From: Adiantum capillus-veneris
Lineage: Eukaryota; Streptophyta; Polypodiopsida; Polypodiales; Pteridaceae
NCBI GenBank assembly: GCA_014529385.2
Contig: CM043969.1
Span: 10,891,001-10,955,000 of the forward strand
Reading direction: 5' to 3'
DNA: 64,000 nucleotides
Of this stretch, positions 35,848 to 46,896 are shown in pieces. The notes below the pieces were generated by a model that was not told where the DNA came from, did not search any database, and worked only from the letters and a program-made list of their open reading frames with translations. Position numbers and translations under genes: made by a program. Position 1 is the first letter of the stretch; each line of letters starts with the position of its first letter.

Positions 35848-36513
35848 GTTCAAGCATGTGCAAGAGAAAAGTTCATAGAATTGGTTTATACAATAAAGAA
35901 CTATATTTATTTGCTAATTCTAAGTGTAACTATTTTGAATCTTATAGGTTGATACTTATGCTGGATGCAAGTGGCAAAGATGAGGGATGACTACGCTTTG
36001 AAAATATTGACTTAGATTTGTGCTCAGTACTTAGATAGGAGTATCTGCATAAAAAGACGATGTACCATATGAAAGATGTTTGTCCAACATGGCATGTAGA
36101 CTAGTGAAATGTTGATTAAGGGGCGCACATTTTGTTTAGGAAACTCTCTTCAAACATTTCATTTTGATGTTTTGATTTATGTATTTTATGTACACGGCCA
36201 CCATATGACATGGACATGCCATTTTGTTGATTGTGTAGTATGAGAAGCATGACATACTAGCACTTGGAATGTACTTTAGTTTTGAGGGTTCTTAAGTAGA
36301 TTTGGTAAGCTACTTTTATGTTTTTATTTTGTGTTTGTTTTGTACATGATCGCGTATCGATGTGGACATGGCTTTTTGGTAATCGTGTGATTAGACTGTG
36401 ATTGGAGGTTCCTTTGTACTATGATATGCAGGTCATATAACCACTTTGAAGTTAGATTACTTTGACTCTATTGAAAATGTGTTTGATTTTAATATGTAAG
36501 ATAATCCTTAAAT
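35848..36513. other. 3' flank of the transposase, no gene
   Basis: AT-rich. 'gttgatacttatgctggatg' at 35948 could be a last small exon, but the phase does not fit the donor at 35822. Confidence 0.4.
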
Positions 36514-36907
36514 CCCACGTGGGAGCCCAAGATGAGGTGGACAGTTTTTTTGGAAAAAATAAATTATGTGATGAAAATCCCATGTGGGAGCCCAAGAAAA
36601 GGGTATACTGGTTTTTTTTGAGAAAGAGGTCTCCGTACAAAGGAGACTCTGGCGACATTTTTAAGATTTCTATTTTATGTACAAACTCAAAATTAAATAC
36701 AGATGGTTCTTTTTTAAAAGTTGCATTTGCTTAAGCATAGACGTGCATTCATATCACATATAATTGTTTTGGTTCAAAAAGATTAATCTTTCAATGGGTT
36801 ATTTTGTAATGTGTTTTGATTTGATGAGTGAAGTTTTTCATAGTATGCATTATTTGTTATTTAGAGAACAATCCATTTTATATGTGTCTCTTAAATCCCA
36901 TGTGGGA
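36514..36907. repeat. Three CCCAYGTGGGA palindromes
   Basis: CCCACGTGGGA at 36514-36524 and CCCATGTGGGA at 36579-36589 and 36897-36907, each preceded by AAT. The minus-strand reading TCCCACATGG matches the motif repeated five times in the array at 27428-29330. Confidence 0.8.
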
Positions 36908-37354
36908 AGCCTACTAAGTGGTGGGTAGTATCATATGTTTTGAAATTGAGATTTGAATCAGTTTACAAGGTAAATGCTATTTGTTTTTTGACAAATTATA
37001 TTGAAACGATTGGTTTATTTTAATTTAGTTTTCATTATATTTGTTGCTTTTCATGGTTTGTTCTTTTAACATCTATTGCAAATGAAAACACACTACAATG
37101 TACACTTTTGTTCATTTGCAGTTCAATATGTATTTTTTGCAAAATCATTTGCTTCTAAAATTGTTATGTTATTAGTATACATAAAATAGTGGGTCATTAC
37201 ATTCCGTATAAAATCCGTATGAGGGGGGATGGCTCATTACGAGAACGTCCGTATCTTGTCCCTATGTAGGGGGATAAGTTAGCAAGTAAGATACTGTAGA
37301 TAGGGGGGTTTTTCTAATTTTGATGCACGCAGGTGACATCCCCCCATTACTAAT
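36908..37354. other. No gene seen
   Basis: AT-rich, then a G-rich transition from 37215 with ATAGGGGGGTTTTT at 37298, shared with 20470. Confidence 0.5.
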
Positions 37355-37705
37355 AGTGAATCCCCCGGGTGAGGGGCGACAACCTGTGCAAGGTTTGGGG
37401 AAACGCCCTGAGCAGGGTCAAGGGGCGGCAGTCCCTGTGGGGTTTGGGGTAGCGTCCCAAGCAGGGTCAAGGGGCAGCAGTCCCTGTGGGGTTCAAGAAA
37501 ACACCCCAAGCAGGTTCGAGGGGCGACAACCCCTGTGGGGTTCGGTGTAGCGTCCCAAGCGGGGTCAAGGCACGACAGCCCTTGTGGGGTTCAGGGCAAC
37601 ACCCCGAGCAGGGTCGAGGGGCGGCAGTCCGTAGGGCTTGGAATAGCATCCCAAGCAGGGTCAAGGGGCGGTAGGGTCGAGGGGCAGTGCCCCGCATCTT
37701 TTGTA
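37355..37705 (+). repeat. Second GC-rich ~50-bp minisatellite array
   Basis: About seven units of the same family as 14634-15031 (GGGTCAAGGGGCGGCAGTCC, TGTGGGGTTTGGGG, AGCGTCCCAAGCA). The left edge is AGTGAATCCCCCGGG, the inverse of the right edge of the first array. No retrotransposon interrupts it. Confidence 0.9.
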
Positions 37706-38625
<920 letters not shown>

Positions 38626-38639
38626 TATACACAAAATTC

Positions 38640-39169
38640 AAATTTCTAATTCTTGCTCTATTTATCCTACTTTTGTAGGTGCATCCATCGGTAATATATA
38701 TTTACATAGTGTATGCATGTTGTGAATATGACTGGTACTGTGGTTGCTTTGCCTATGTATGTAGGTACATATGTTTATGTATATGCATGGTAGAAATGTA
38801 TACTATCTCATGGTGATATACATACAGAACATACAAATACATATGCTTGTACTTGACATAGTATGGATACATGACATACATACATATACATAAAAAACAA
38901 GATTGTACATAAGCATGTAAATTTCAATAGTTGACTTACTTGTGTCTTCCAATAAAGTTTCTTTCTTTCGCATTTTTTGCTACTTTTTGTCCAACACCTC
39001 TGTAAATGTGATTCCTTGTCTAATTTCTCAACAAGGTACCGGAGCTTACTGAGGTTTCTAATGAAGATGATAGTTGAAACTAAGAGAGGCTCATAGATAA
39101 TACATGAAATGAAAATTTACCTACTATTGGGATGAAATAAGATAGGTTCTCAGTATAAATAAGGCTATA
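38640..39169. other. No gene seen
   Basis: AT-rich with many 'acatac/gtatgt' steps at 38690-38900. Confidence 0.5.
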
Positions 39170-40370
39170 GATTAAGGTTGGACAAGTGGTGGACCTTGCT
39201 CTAATGCTATAACATCTCCCTCAAGTAGAAAATGTTGAATTGAAGTAGGAAATTTTAATTTAAGCGATAAATTTTGAATTTTGAATCTAGACAAGAAAAT
39301 TTAAATCCAAGTGGGAAACTTTTAATCTGGGTTGGACAAGTGGTGGATCTAGAAACCAAAAAAGCCATGCTGCTAGATATAATAGCCGATGATAGGTGGT
39401 ACATGTGGTGGACCTTGCATTGATTCTCCATGCTTAGCTTATACTATGGTCCTTGTGGCTCTCTATGCTCCAATGGAGCTTAGATTGGACAAGTGGTGGA
39501 CCTTGCATCAATTCCCCATGCCTAGCTTAAATTGTAGACCTTGTGGTTTTCTATACTTTAATGAATCTTAGCTTGGACAAGTGGTGGACCTTGTAGCTAT
39601 CTATGTGTTAATAATAGATTTTGGCATGGAGAAGTTTCACAAATTGTCACTCTTTTTGCTTCAATGATAGAGTTTGGCTTGGAAAAGTGTTGGGCCTTGT
39701 CCCTCTCTACACTTCAATGGACTCTCTATACTTCAATGGAGCCTAGCTTGGAAAAGTGGTGAACTTTGCATCAGTTCTACATGCCCAGCTTAGACTTTGG
39801 ACCTTATGGATCTCTATGCCTCAATGGGGCTTAACCTAGAAAATTCATGGAGCATATGGACTTCTATGCTTCAATGGAGCTTATCTTCAATAAGTGGTAA
39901 ACTTAGAGGCTTCTATGATTTAATAGAGCTTAGCCGTGACAAGAGATGGTGGACCTTGTAGATCTTTGTGCTTGAATGAAGCTTAGGCTTGGGAAAGTGT
40001 TGGATCTAATGGCTTTCTATGCATCAATGGAGCTTATCTTGGACAAGTGGTAGACCTTATGGGTTTCTATGCTTCAGTAGAGCTTAGCTTGGATAATTGT
40101 TGTACCTTATGGTCCACTATGCTTCAATGGAGCTTGCTTGGATAAGTGGTGGACCTTATGTCTCTCTATGCTTGAATGAAGCTTAAGCTTAGACAAGTGG
40201 TAAGCCTTGCATCAATTTTCCACACATAGCAATAGACGATGGACCTTGTGGCTCTCTATGCTTTGATGGAGCTTAGCTTGGATGAGTGGTGAAACTTTTG
40301 TCTCTCTATGATTAAATGGAGATTAGCTTGTATAAGTGGTGACCTTGAAGTGACCATGCTGATGTAGTCT
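39170..40370 (+). repeat. Degenerate ~60-70-bp tandem array
   Basis: About 15-18 copies of a unit 'ctatgcttcaatggagctta' plus GCTTGGACAAGTGGTGGACC plus 'ttatgg'. The core equals that of the 12690-14450 array, but the period is less than half. It stops where the gypsy pol sequence starts. Confidence 0.85.
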
Positions 40371-40372
40371 TA

Positions 40373-40980
40373 GGACAGGAGTGGCTACATGGTTTAGGAA
40401 ACACATTGCACACTAGTTATGAACACAACTCCTTATCCTTTATGGCCAATGGTAAACATGTGCTTTTGCTTGGTGAGAAAAATATACCATCTGCACCTCT
40501 TATATGTACAGCCGAGCTTTCTATTTTGCAGAAAGCAAATTCAATAGATGAAGTCTTTTTGTGTTACTGCTTGTCTCCAAGTCTTGTGAATTCTCAAGAG
40601 CAAAGTGCGGTGAATTCTAGTAATACTATGCAAAGTACAATGAATTCTACTGATAAACAACGTGTTAACAAATATAACCAGCAAAGTGCTCTTAATTTTA
40701 ATTCTATAGAGCAACGTGCGACTGTTGTAAAACAAACATTATAGGAACTACAAGATTCTCCATCCCAGCATAACTCTAGTTTACTTTCTCCTTTTGCACG
40801 GCAAAATCTGACTCACTTACTCACGGAGTATAGTGATGTGTTCTCAAGTTATTTACCACCGGTTTACCCCCTACACGTGATGTGCAACATGGCATAGATG
40901 TCTTGCCAGGCACTAAACCAGTGAGTAAACCACCTTATCGTATGAGTGCTAAATAAGCCAAGGAGGTTGAGAGTCAGTTG
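40373..40980 (+). pseudogene. Ty3/gypsy polyprotein: protease-RT linker
   Basis: The reading LHTSYEHNSLSFMANGKHVL, then LLGEKNIPSAP, then [12 protein letters not shown] is the usual linker between protease and reverse transcriptase (compare 'dvF...LPP.R...H.I.L.pg..P'). Frame changes occur near 40865 and a TAA at ~40951. The protease and gag are absent; the satellite array abuts instead. Confidence 0.7.
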
Positions 40981-41957
40981 GATGACTACCTCGCTCGTGG
41001 TTTCATTAGACCTAGCACTTTGCCTTGGGCATCACCAATTCTATTGGTAAAAAGGAAAGATGGTACTATGCGCATGTGCGTAGATTATCGCGGATTAAAT
41101 GCAATAACCATCAAGAACAAGTATCCTCTGCCTCGAGTGGATGATTTGTTTGATCCACTCCATGGGGCAAGATACTATACAAAGATAGATCTTCGTTCAC
41201 GATACCACTAGGTACATATCCTTCTGCAAGATATCTCCAAAACTACCTTTAGAACACGGTTCGGGCATTTTGAATGTTTGGTTATGCCTTTTGGTCTAAC
41301 CAATGCTCTAGCTACATTTATGACACTCATGGATAGTGTTTTACGTCCCTATCTTGGAAAATTTGTTGTGGTTTTCCTTGATGACATTATAATTTATAGT
41401 AAGACTGAAGATGAACACATAGAACACTTATGATTAGTGTTTGAACAGCTACGAGCTCACGAGCTGTATGCTAAGCAAAGTAGGTGCAATTTCTTTAAAA
41501 TAGAGATACATTACCTCGGTCATGTGATCTCTTATTCTGGCATCAAGATGGACACTGACAAGGTCGCTACCATTCTTCGATGGCCACATCCCAACACAGT
41601 TGAGGAGCTTCAAATATTTTTAGGCATGGTTGGGTTTATCGACAGTAGATCCCTGACTATGCCAAAATCACTGTTCCTATGACATATCAACTTAAAGCAA
41701 AAGGTAAGACCTTCTCTTGGGAAGAAGCCCAAAAACGTAGTTTTGAACAGCTCAAGGTAGCTATAGCCATTGTTCCCATCCTAGCAATCGTTGACCCGCT
41801 TAAGCCATTTGTGGTAGAGACTAATGCTAGTGATGAAGCAATTGGTGCGGTACTTCTCCAAGAGGGAAGACTTATAGCCTTTGAAAATAAAGATAGAGCT
41901 CAAAAGAATTATTATGTCTATGAGAGAGAGATCTATGCCATAATTCATGCTTTATGA
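40981..41957 (+). pseudogene. Ty3/gypsy reverse transcriptase and RNase H
   Basis: Reverse transcriptase motifs are [52 protein letters not shown] and [12 protein letters not shown] (catalytic DD). It continues with LGHVISYSGIKMD and the RNase H start FVVETNASDEAIGAVLLQEG. Together these copy element RNA into DNA. Stops at ~41209 (where the family has Gln), ~41431 (where it has Arg) and 41955, plus a one-base deletion near 41637, kill the frame. The order before integrase marks it as Ty3/gypsy rather than copia. Confidence 0.9.
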
Positions 41958-43219
41958 AAGTGGCGACACTATTTATATGGTGCCGAGTTTGAAGTATTTT
42001 TTGACCATGAGCGTATCAAATGGTTTACTACTCAAACAGACTTGAAGGTCCATAAAGCTAGATGGGCAAAAATCCTTGAAGATTATGATTATAAGCTACA
42101 ATATCGCAAAGGGTGATATAATGTAGTAGCGGATGCACTAAGTCGGATGCCTCATATTAATTCACTTGCTTTCACGGAACTAAAGAGTGGATTTTGGAGT
42201 CATTGCGTGGCAAGTGTGCACAAGATCAATCATATGCTAAATTGTGGAGTGCAGTTTTAAAAAGGGATCCCTCACACTCACAGGTCTTTGAACAGTCAGA
42301 TCAACATGTCTCTACACGCATAGATAAAAACTCCAACACACAGAGCTCCATCCCTACTCAGGAAGAGCTTAAGCGATGGAATAATTTTTCCATTGATGAT
42401 GGCTACTTACTCCACAAAGGTAGAGAATGTGTGCCAAAGGACTCAGACACTAGGCTCCAAATCTTATTTGAGTGTCACAATAGTCCAAGTGCTGGTCATC
42501 CAGGTATTCATAAGACGTATGTCTTAGTTCGATGGCAATTTTATTGGCCAGCAGGTTTACATCATGATATTCAAGATTACATACTAAATTGCCAACAATG
42601 CCAAGTTAATAAGGCAGAGCGCCTCAAGGAAGGTGGCCTTTTACATCCTTTAGAGATTCCACAAGGTAAGTGGGACAGTATCTTTATGGATTTTGTAGTA
42701 GGACTACTTACTACAAATCGTGGCCATGATGCCATTTGGGTAATTGTAGACTGTCTCACAAAGATGGGTCAATTCATTCCCACTAAGACTACAGTTAAGA
42801 CACCAGAATTAGCACGGTTATTTATAGATCATATATATAAACTCTACGGTCTTCCAACTAGTATCATTAGTGACAGAGATCAAAAGTTTGATAATCACTT
42901 TTGGAGAGCTATGGTCCAAAAGTTGGAAACTAAAATTAATCTAAGTATGGCTGATCATCCAGAAAAGGATGGTCAAACAGAAAGAGTTAATCAAGTGCTA
43001 GAGGATATGCTACGAGTGTACGTTAGCAAGAAGAAAACCAATATGGAAGACTACTTACCTATATTTTCTTATAATAGTTCAAAGCATGTGACTATAGGGT
43101 TTAGTCCATTTATACTTTTGTATAGATTTCAACCAAGATCACCCGTTACGGTGGGGTTGGCTAAGGAGAAGATACAACAAGCGAAGGATTTTCTCCAAGA
43201 CCATTTTGACATGCTTTGA
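41958..43219 (+). pseudogene. Ty3/gypsy RNase H end and integrase
   Basis: 41958-42180 reads WRHYLYGAEFEVFFDHERIK and ends NVVADALSR, typical of the RNase H C-terminus. After a frameshift, 42194-43219 is a 341-codon open frame. It has an HHCC zinc finger (HNSPSAGHPGIHKT ... CQQCQ) and a DDE core with Asp in MDFVVGL, Asp in SDRDQKF and Glu in DGQTERVNQ. The enzyme would insert element DNA into chromosomes. This is the longest open frame in the window. Confidence 0.9.
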
Positions 43220-43632
43220 GTTGCTCAATAGAATGTTAAGCAAGCTCAAGGTCGATATAAGAAGTACGCAGATGAGCATTGACATCTTGCTACTTTTGAA
43301 GAAGGAGACAAGGTTTTCCTCAAAGTTCTGAAGAATTCAAAAGTTTTGAAGACGCGAAAAGTTGATAAACTTTCACCACGCTATTGTGGACCATTTACCA
43401 TTTTCAAACATATAGGTCAAGTGGCCTATAAGTTAGCTCTTCCAGAGCACTCACGAGTTCATCCTGTTTTTCATGTTAGCCGTTTACAAAAATAGCTAGG
43501 ACAGAATGATAATTTCATTGACACAGGTGTGTTGGTTGACCTTATTGCACCACCAATCATTCCTCATGAGCTCAAAAAGATTTTGGATTCTCATGAGCTT
43601 CGCACCAGACATCATGTCAAACGACAGGTGTT
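43220..43632 (+). pseudogene. Integrase C-terminus, interrupted before the chromodomain-like tail
   Basis: Reads QAQGRYKKYADEH, then [11 protein letters not shown], then [20 protein letters not shown], then [11 protein letters not shown], the GPY/F module of chromovirus integrases, then ELRTRHHVKRQV. Stops are at about 43218, 43228, 43279 and 43493. At 43632 it meets the terminal inverted repeat of a DNA transposon. The frame resumes at 57874. Confidence 0.85.
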
Positions 43633-43670
43633 AACACATATTTAGGAAAATAGGGAAAAATGCTCAAATT
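43633..43670 (+). repeat. Left terminal inverted repeat
   Basis: The 13-base core ACATATTTAGGAA is perfect against the right end. The next ~20 bases match loosely (AATAGGGAAAAATGCTCAA versus TTTTGGGAAATATTCAA). Confidence 0.75.
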
Positions 43671-43971
43671 TGGGACAATTCTTTGTGTCACATGGACTTG
43701 AAGTGAGGTTGGAGTGTGCTAAGTTGTTGCACAAAATAAATTTGTGGTACAGTTTTTAGTGGATGCTAATGCATATGCAAGGTCTAATATTGTGTGTTGT
43801 CAACAACCATATTATACACTACGGTGTGTTTGCACAACATAGTTTACAAATTTATACATACACACACACACACACATCCAAAATCAAGTTTTCATCAGAA
43901 TGACTAAAATGTAAGCTGTAAGAGAGACAGGTGACTAAATTATGTTCGCTCGCCACTCTTTGAAATGGGTG

Positions 43972-44409
43972 TCAAGTATTGTATCTTGACTTGTTGGTGG
44001 TTTGTTGACTCATTGTTTTGATCAATATATTTGTTGTTGTCACTCCTAGACAAATTGGATAATTTGCATCACAAGTTTGCACAAGTACAACCTCACCCTT
44101 TGCCACATCAAGACTTGGGTTGAGATCCTCAAATTTTTTGTTGTGCATGTGTATTGGACCACAATTGTGGCCCTCATTTACCCGCATCTAGACTACCTCT
44201 TCCAATGGAACGTCAAGAGCATGATCTTGTTTGCACATATTCCCTAGAAACAATTCATCAAAGATAGTGTCTTTGCTTGCACCAAGGGCTTGCATAAGAT
44301 TCTCCCAGTTATATACAAGGACAGGGTTGACCCACCTAGCATACTCACTTTTGTCTACTTTCCTTGGCCATTTCTCTTCCATAACTCTATACCACTTTCC
44401 AATCAACAT
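43972..44409 (-). pseudogene. Transposase C-terminal remnant
   Basis: Two minus-strand ORFs (44409-44188, 44187-43972) are in one frame and separated by a TAG. The text includes VEEKWPRKVDK-like and GEVVLVQTCDANYPICLGVT. The latter resembles GDFVMLAPSDMEIYPDCLAM in the DUF7869-like pseudogene at 9.6-10.2 kb, so a related transposase is inferred. No catalytic residues remain. It lies ~340 bp from the left TIR, as expected for the 3' end of a transposase gene. Confidence 0.5.
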
Positions 44410-44559
44410 TTCCGGGGTATACTTTGTACTACCTCAAAGGTATGCCATCACTCCTATAGAGCCTAAATTTCAATGGCTTTGGCCGAATGAGGCTTTGGTC
44501 GAATGATCTACTAAGATATGAAATGTCAAGCTATCTAATGCAAAATCTATTTTAGAATA

Positions 44560-45180
44560 TTTGACATGGAGATCAAATTTCTAGGTAGATGTAGGGATGG
44601 AGCTCAAGCTACTAGGAGGAAAAGCATGGGGCTTGGGCTTCAAGGAAGATTGAGACATGGAGATCGACTGAGGTTCTAGTAGATATAGACATGGAGCTCA
44701 AACCTAAGTTTGAGTTGCTAGGTAGATAAAGGAATGGATCTCGAACGTAAAATACAATTTAGACTATCTAGAACATCTAGTTGGGTAGGTTCATTTTATA
44801 GATGTGTGAATATGATATTGCCTAAAACAATAAGGACATTGTTTGGACCCACCCTCTCAACAGCCCTCAGATGATCTCTGTGTTCATGCACATTGTAGCA
44901 AGAAATGCGAAGAAAGCTCTAACTCGTAACCCCAATGGCTTGCAGCCTATACAATAACTAGAAGCTTGCAAGCTATTTGTTGCATACTACCAAGAAAATT
45001 TGATTATCTAGTGTCACTTTGACAATATGAAAAAACTCAAGCAATGAAGACACATGGCGAGTCTCACCTTTTTTGTGTAGTGCACCTAAGCTCAAGCTCC
45101 TAGGTAGATATTGAGATGAGCTCAAACTTAAGTTTGAAATACTAGAGATAAAGGCATGGAGCTCTGGCTAATCTTCTAGC
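44560..45180 (+). repeat. Degenerate palindrome-bearing repeats
   Basis: Irregular copies of 'ctaggtagat...atggagctcaaa...ttgagtt' at 44575-44740 and 45080-45180. They contain GAGCTCAAACTTAAGTTTGA-like cores also found in the main satellite. The middle part, 44745-45085, is not repetitive and shows no gene. Confidence 0.6.
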
Positions 45181-45480
<300 letters not shown>

Positions 45481-46240
45481 ACCAGAGTACACGTGATTAC
45501 AATAGAACACTCCTCTAGATTCGACTACCCTCCCTCTGCACGCATAGGCAAAGATGCAATATCAACTCCCCTTAATGCTATGCTAATGATCGTGACGTGG
45601 ATGACGGCAGCAGTGGTGGAGCAGCTCCTACTCGGTACGTGCCATTTCTTGCATCCATATGAGGTTGGTCCTCTACTTCCATAAGGATCTTGGCCTTCAC
45701 CTCCAAACCGGTTTTTTCATTGGCGCAATCCTGTCATAAACAGGCTTCTAGTGTAAGAAAATATCCTTTGCAACTTCATGCTTTGGATACACCTTCTCTA
45801 GTACAGCTTCGACAAGGGCCAGTGGTTGAAACCCTTGTTGGGGCATTGTGCAAGCGAGAGCGAGGGTATGCACGTCGTACCTGCATCAGTGGTCCAGATG
45901 ACCTGCCACAGGCTTTGCCGAATGCAGCTGAAAGGGGTGAGTATATCATGATTTTCGCTAAGCAAAGCAAACAAACCAAGAACTGATCTTCTAGCTTGAA
46001 CGTCTGTGAGGGATTCTTATTAGGCACACAGAGAGAAGGATGAGATGCCTGCGCATGGGGAGATGCGAGCCATGGATCAACAAACAACATGTCCATTTCC
46101 CTGCTGTCTTCTTTGACGTAAGACGTTATGTTTGAATTTTGAATTAAAGTGCACTTTTGCCCGCATGTTCTTTTCACATAATCAATAGCTTTTATTAGTG
46201 CACTTTTGCCAGCCTATCAATATGACCTGTTATTTTGCAT
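45481..46240. other. Unrecognised, more GC-rich segment
   Basis: ORFs on both strands (for example 45690-45986 plus, 46177-45776 minus) have no known domain. Base composition differs from the AT-rich repeats on both sides, so this may be captured host sequence. Confidence 0.35.
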
Positions 46241-46261
46241 TTAATTTAATTTTGCAGTGCT

Positions 46262-46395
46262 AGAAATAAACTTATTTGGAAAGATTGGGAAACCTACATA
46301 AGAAAAATTTAAGAGGGAATTTGGCTAAAATATATATATTTTTTAAAGCTTGGGAAACCTACATAAGAGAAATTTAAGAGGGAGTTTGACCATAT
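46262..46395 (+). repeat. ~75-bp tandem duplication
   Basis: 'ttgggaaacctacataagaa' followed by 'aaatttaagagggaatttg' occurs at 46286-46330 and again at 46347-46390. Confidence 0.8.
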
Positions 46396-46896
46396 TTAAA
46401 GGATTTTGAACTAGATTTCTCTAAAATTTTCAAGTTTTGTAGGCTTCCTTCGACATTAAAATACTCTTCTTCTTCTTGAAATTCTTCCACCTTCAAATTT
46501 GAAATTTATTTAAACTTTGTAGATGGGATTACACTAACCACAAGTTTTTTTCAAGCATTGATTAATTGTTTAGGTCCGTATAGAAGTCTCACGATTGGCC
46601 TCAGCCTTGGAACATGGTAGTTGGACCTTTACCTCAAGTTTGAGGTGAAGTCAAGTTGCACCTGAACCTCAACCTTGAGTTGAAGCTAAAGCATGCATTA
46701 CTTGGGACTTGGACCACAACCTCAACCTTCAGCTTGAGTTGGAGGATTAAAAACTAGACTTTAAGGTTGTCATGGATAAAGATGTCTACCAAAATATCTC
46801 CTACAAGACTACAAGTATAGTTTATATTCTTGCAAGTCTACTCATTCACAAGACTAGTCACATGGTGGGAAGTAGAACTTAAAACAAGACTAGTCA
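46396..46896. other. Transition into the satellite
   Basis: Has 'cctcaagtttgaggtgaag' and 'cctcaaccttgagttgaag' (46650-46740), imperfect palindromes that look like precursor or decayed satellite units. No gene. Confidence 0.5.

Noticed and set aside
40373-43632. Endogenous caulimovirus-like pararetrovirus
   Set aside because: A clear integrase with zinc finger and DDE core follows RNase H, and an LTR with polypurine tract ends the element, so it is Ty3/gypsy.
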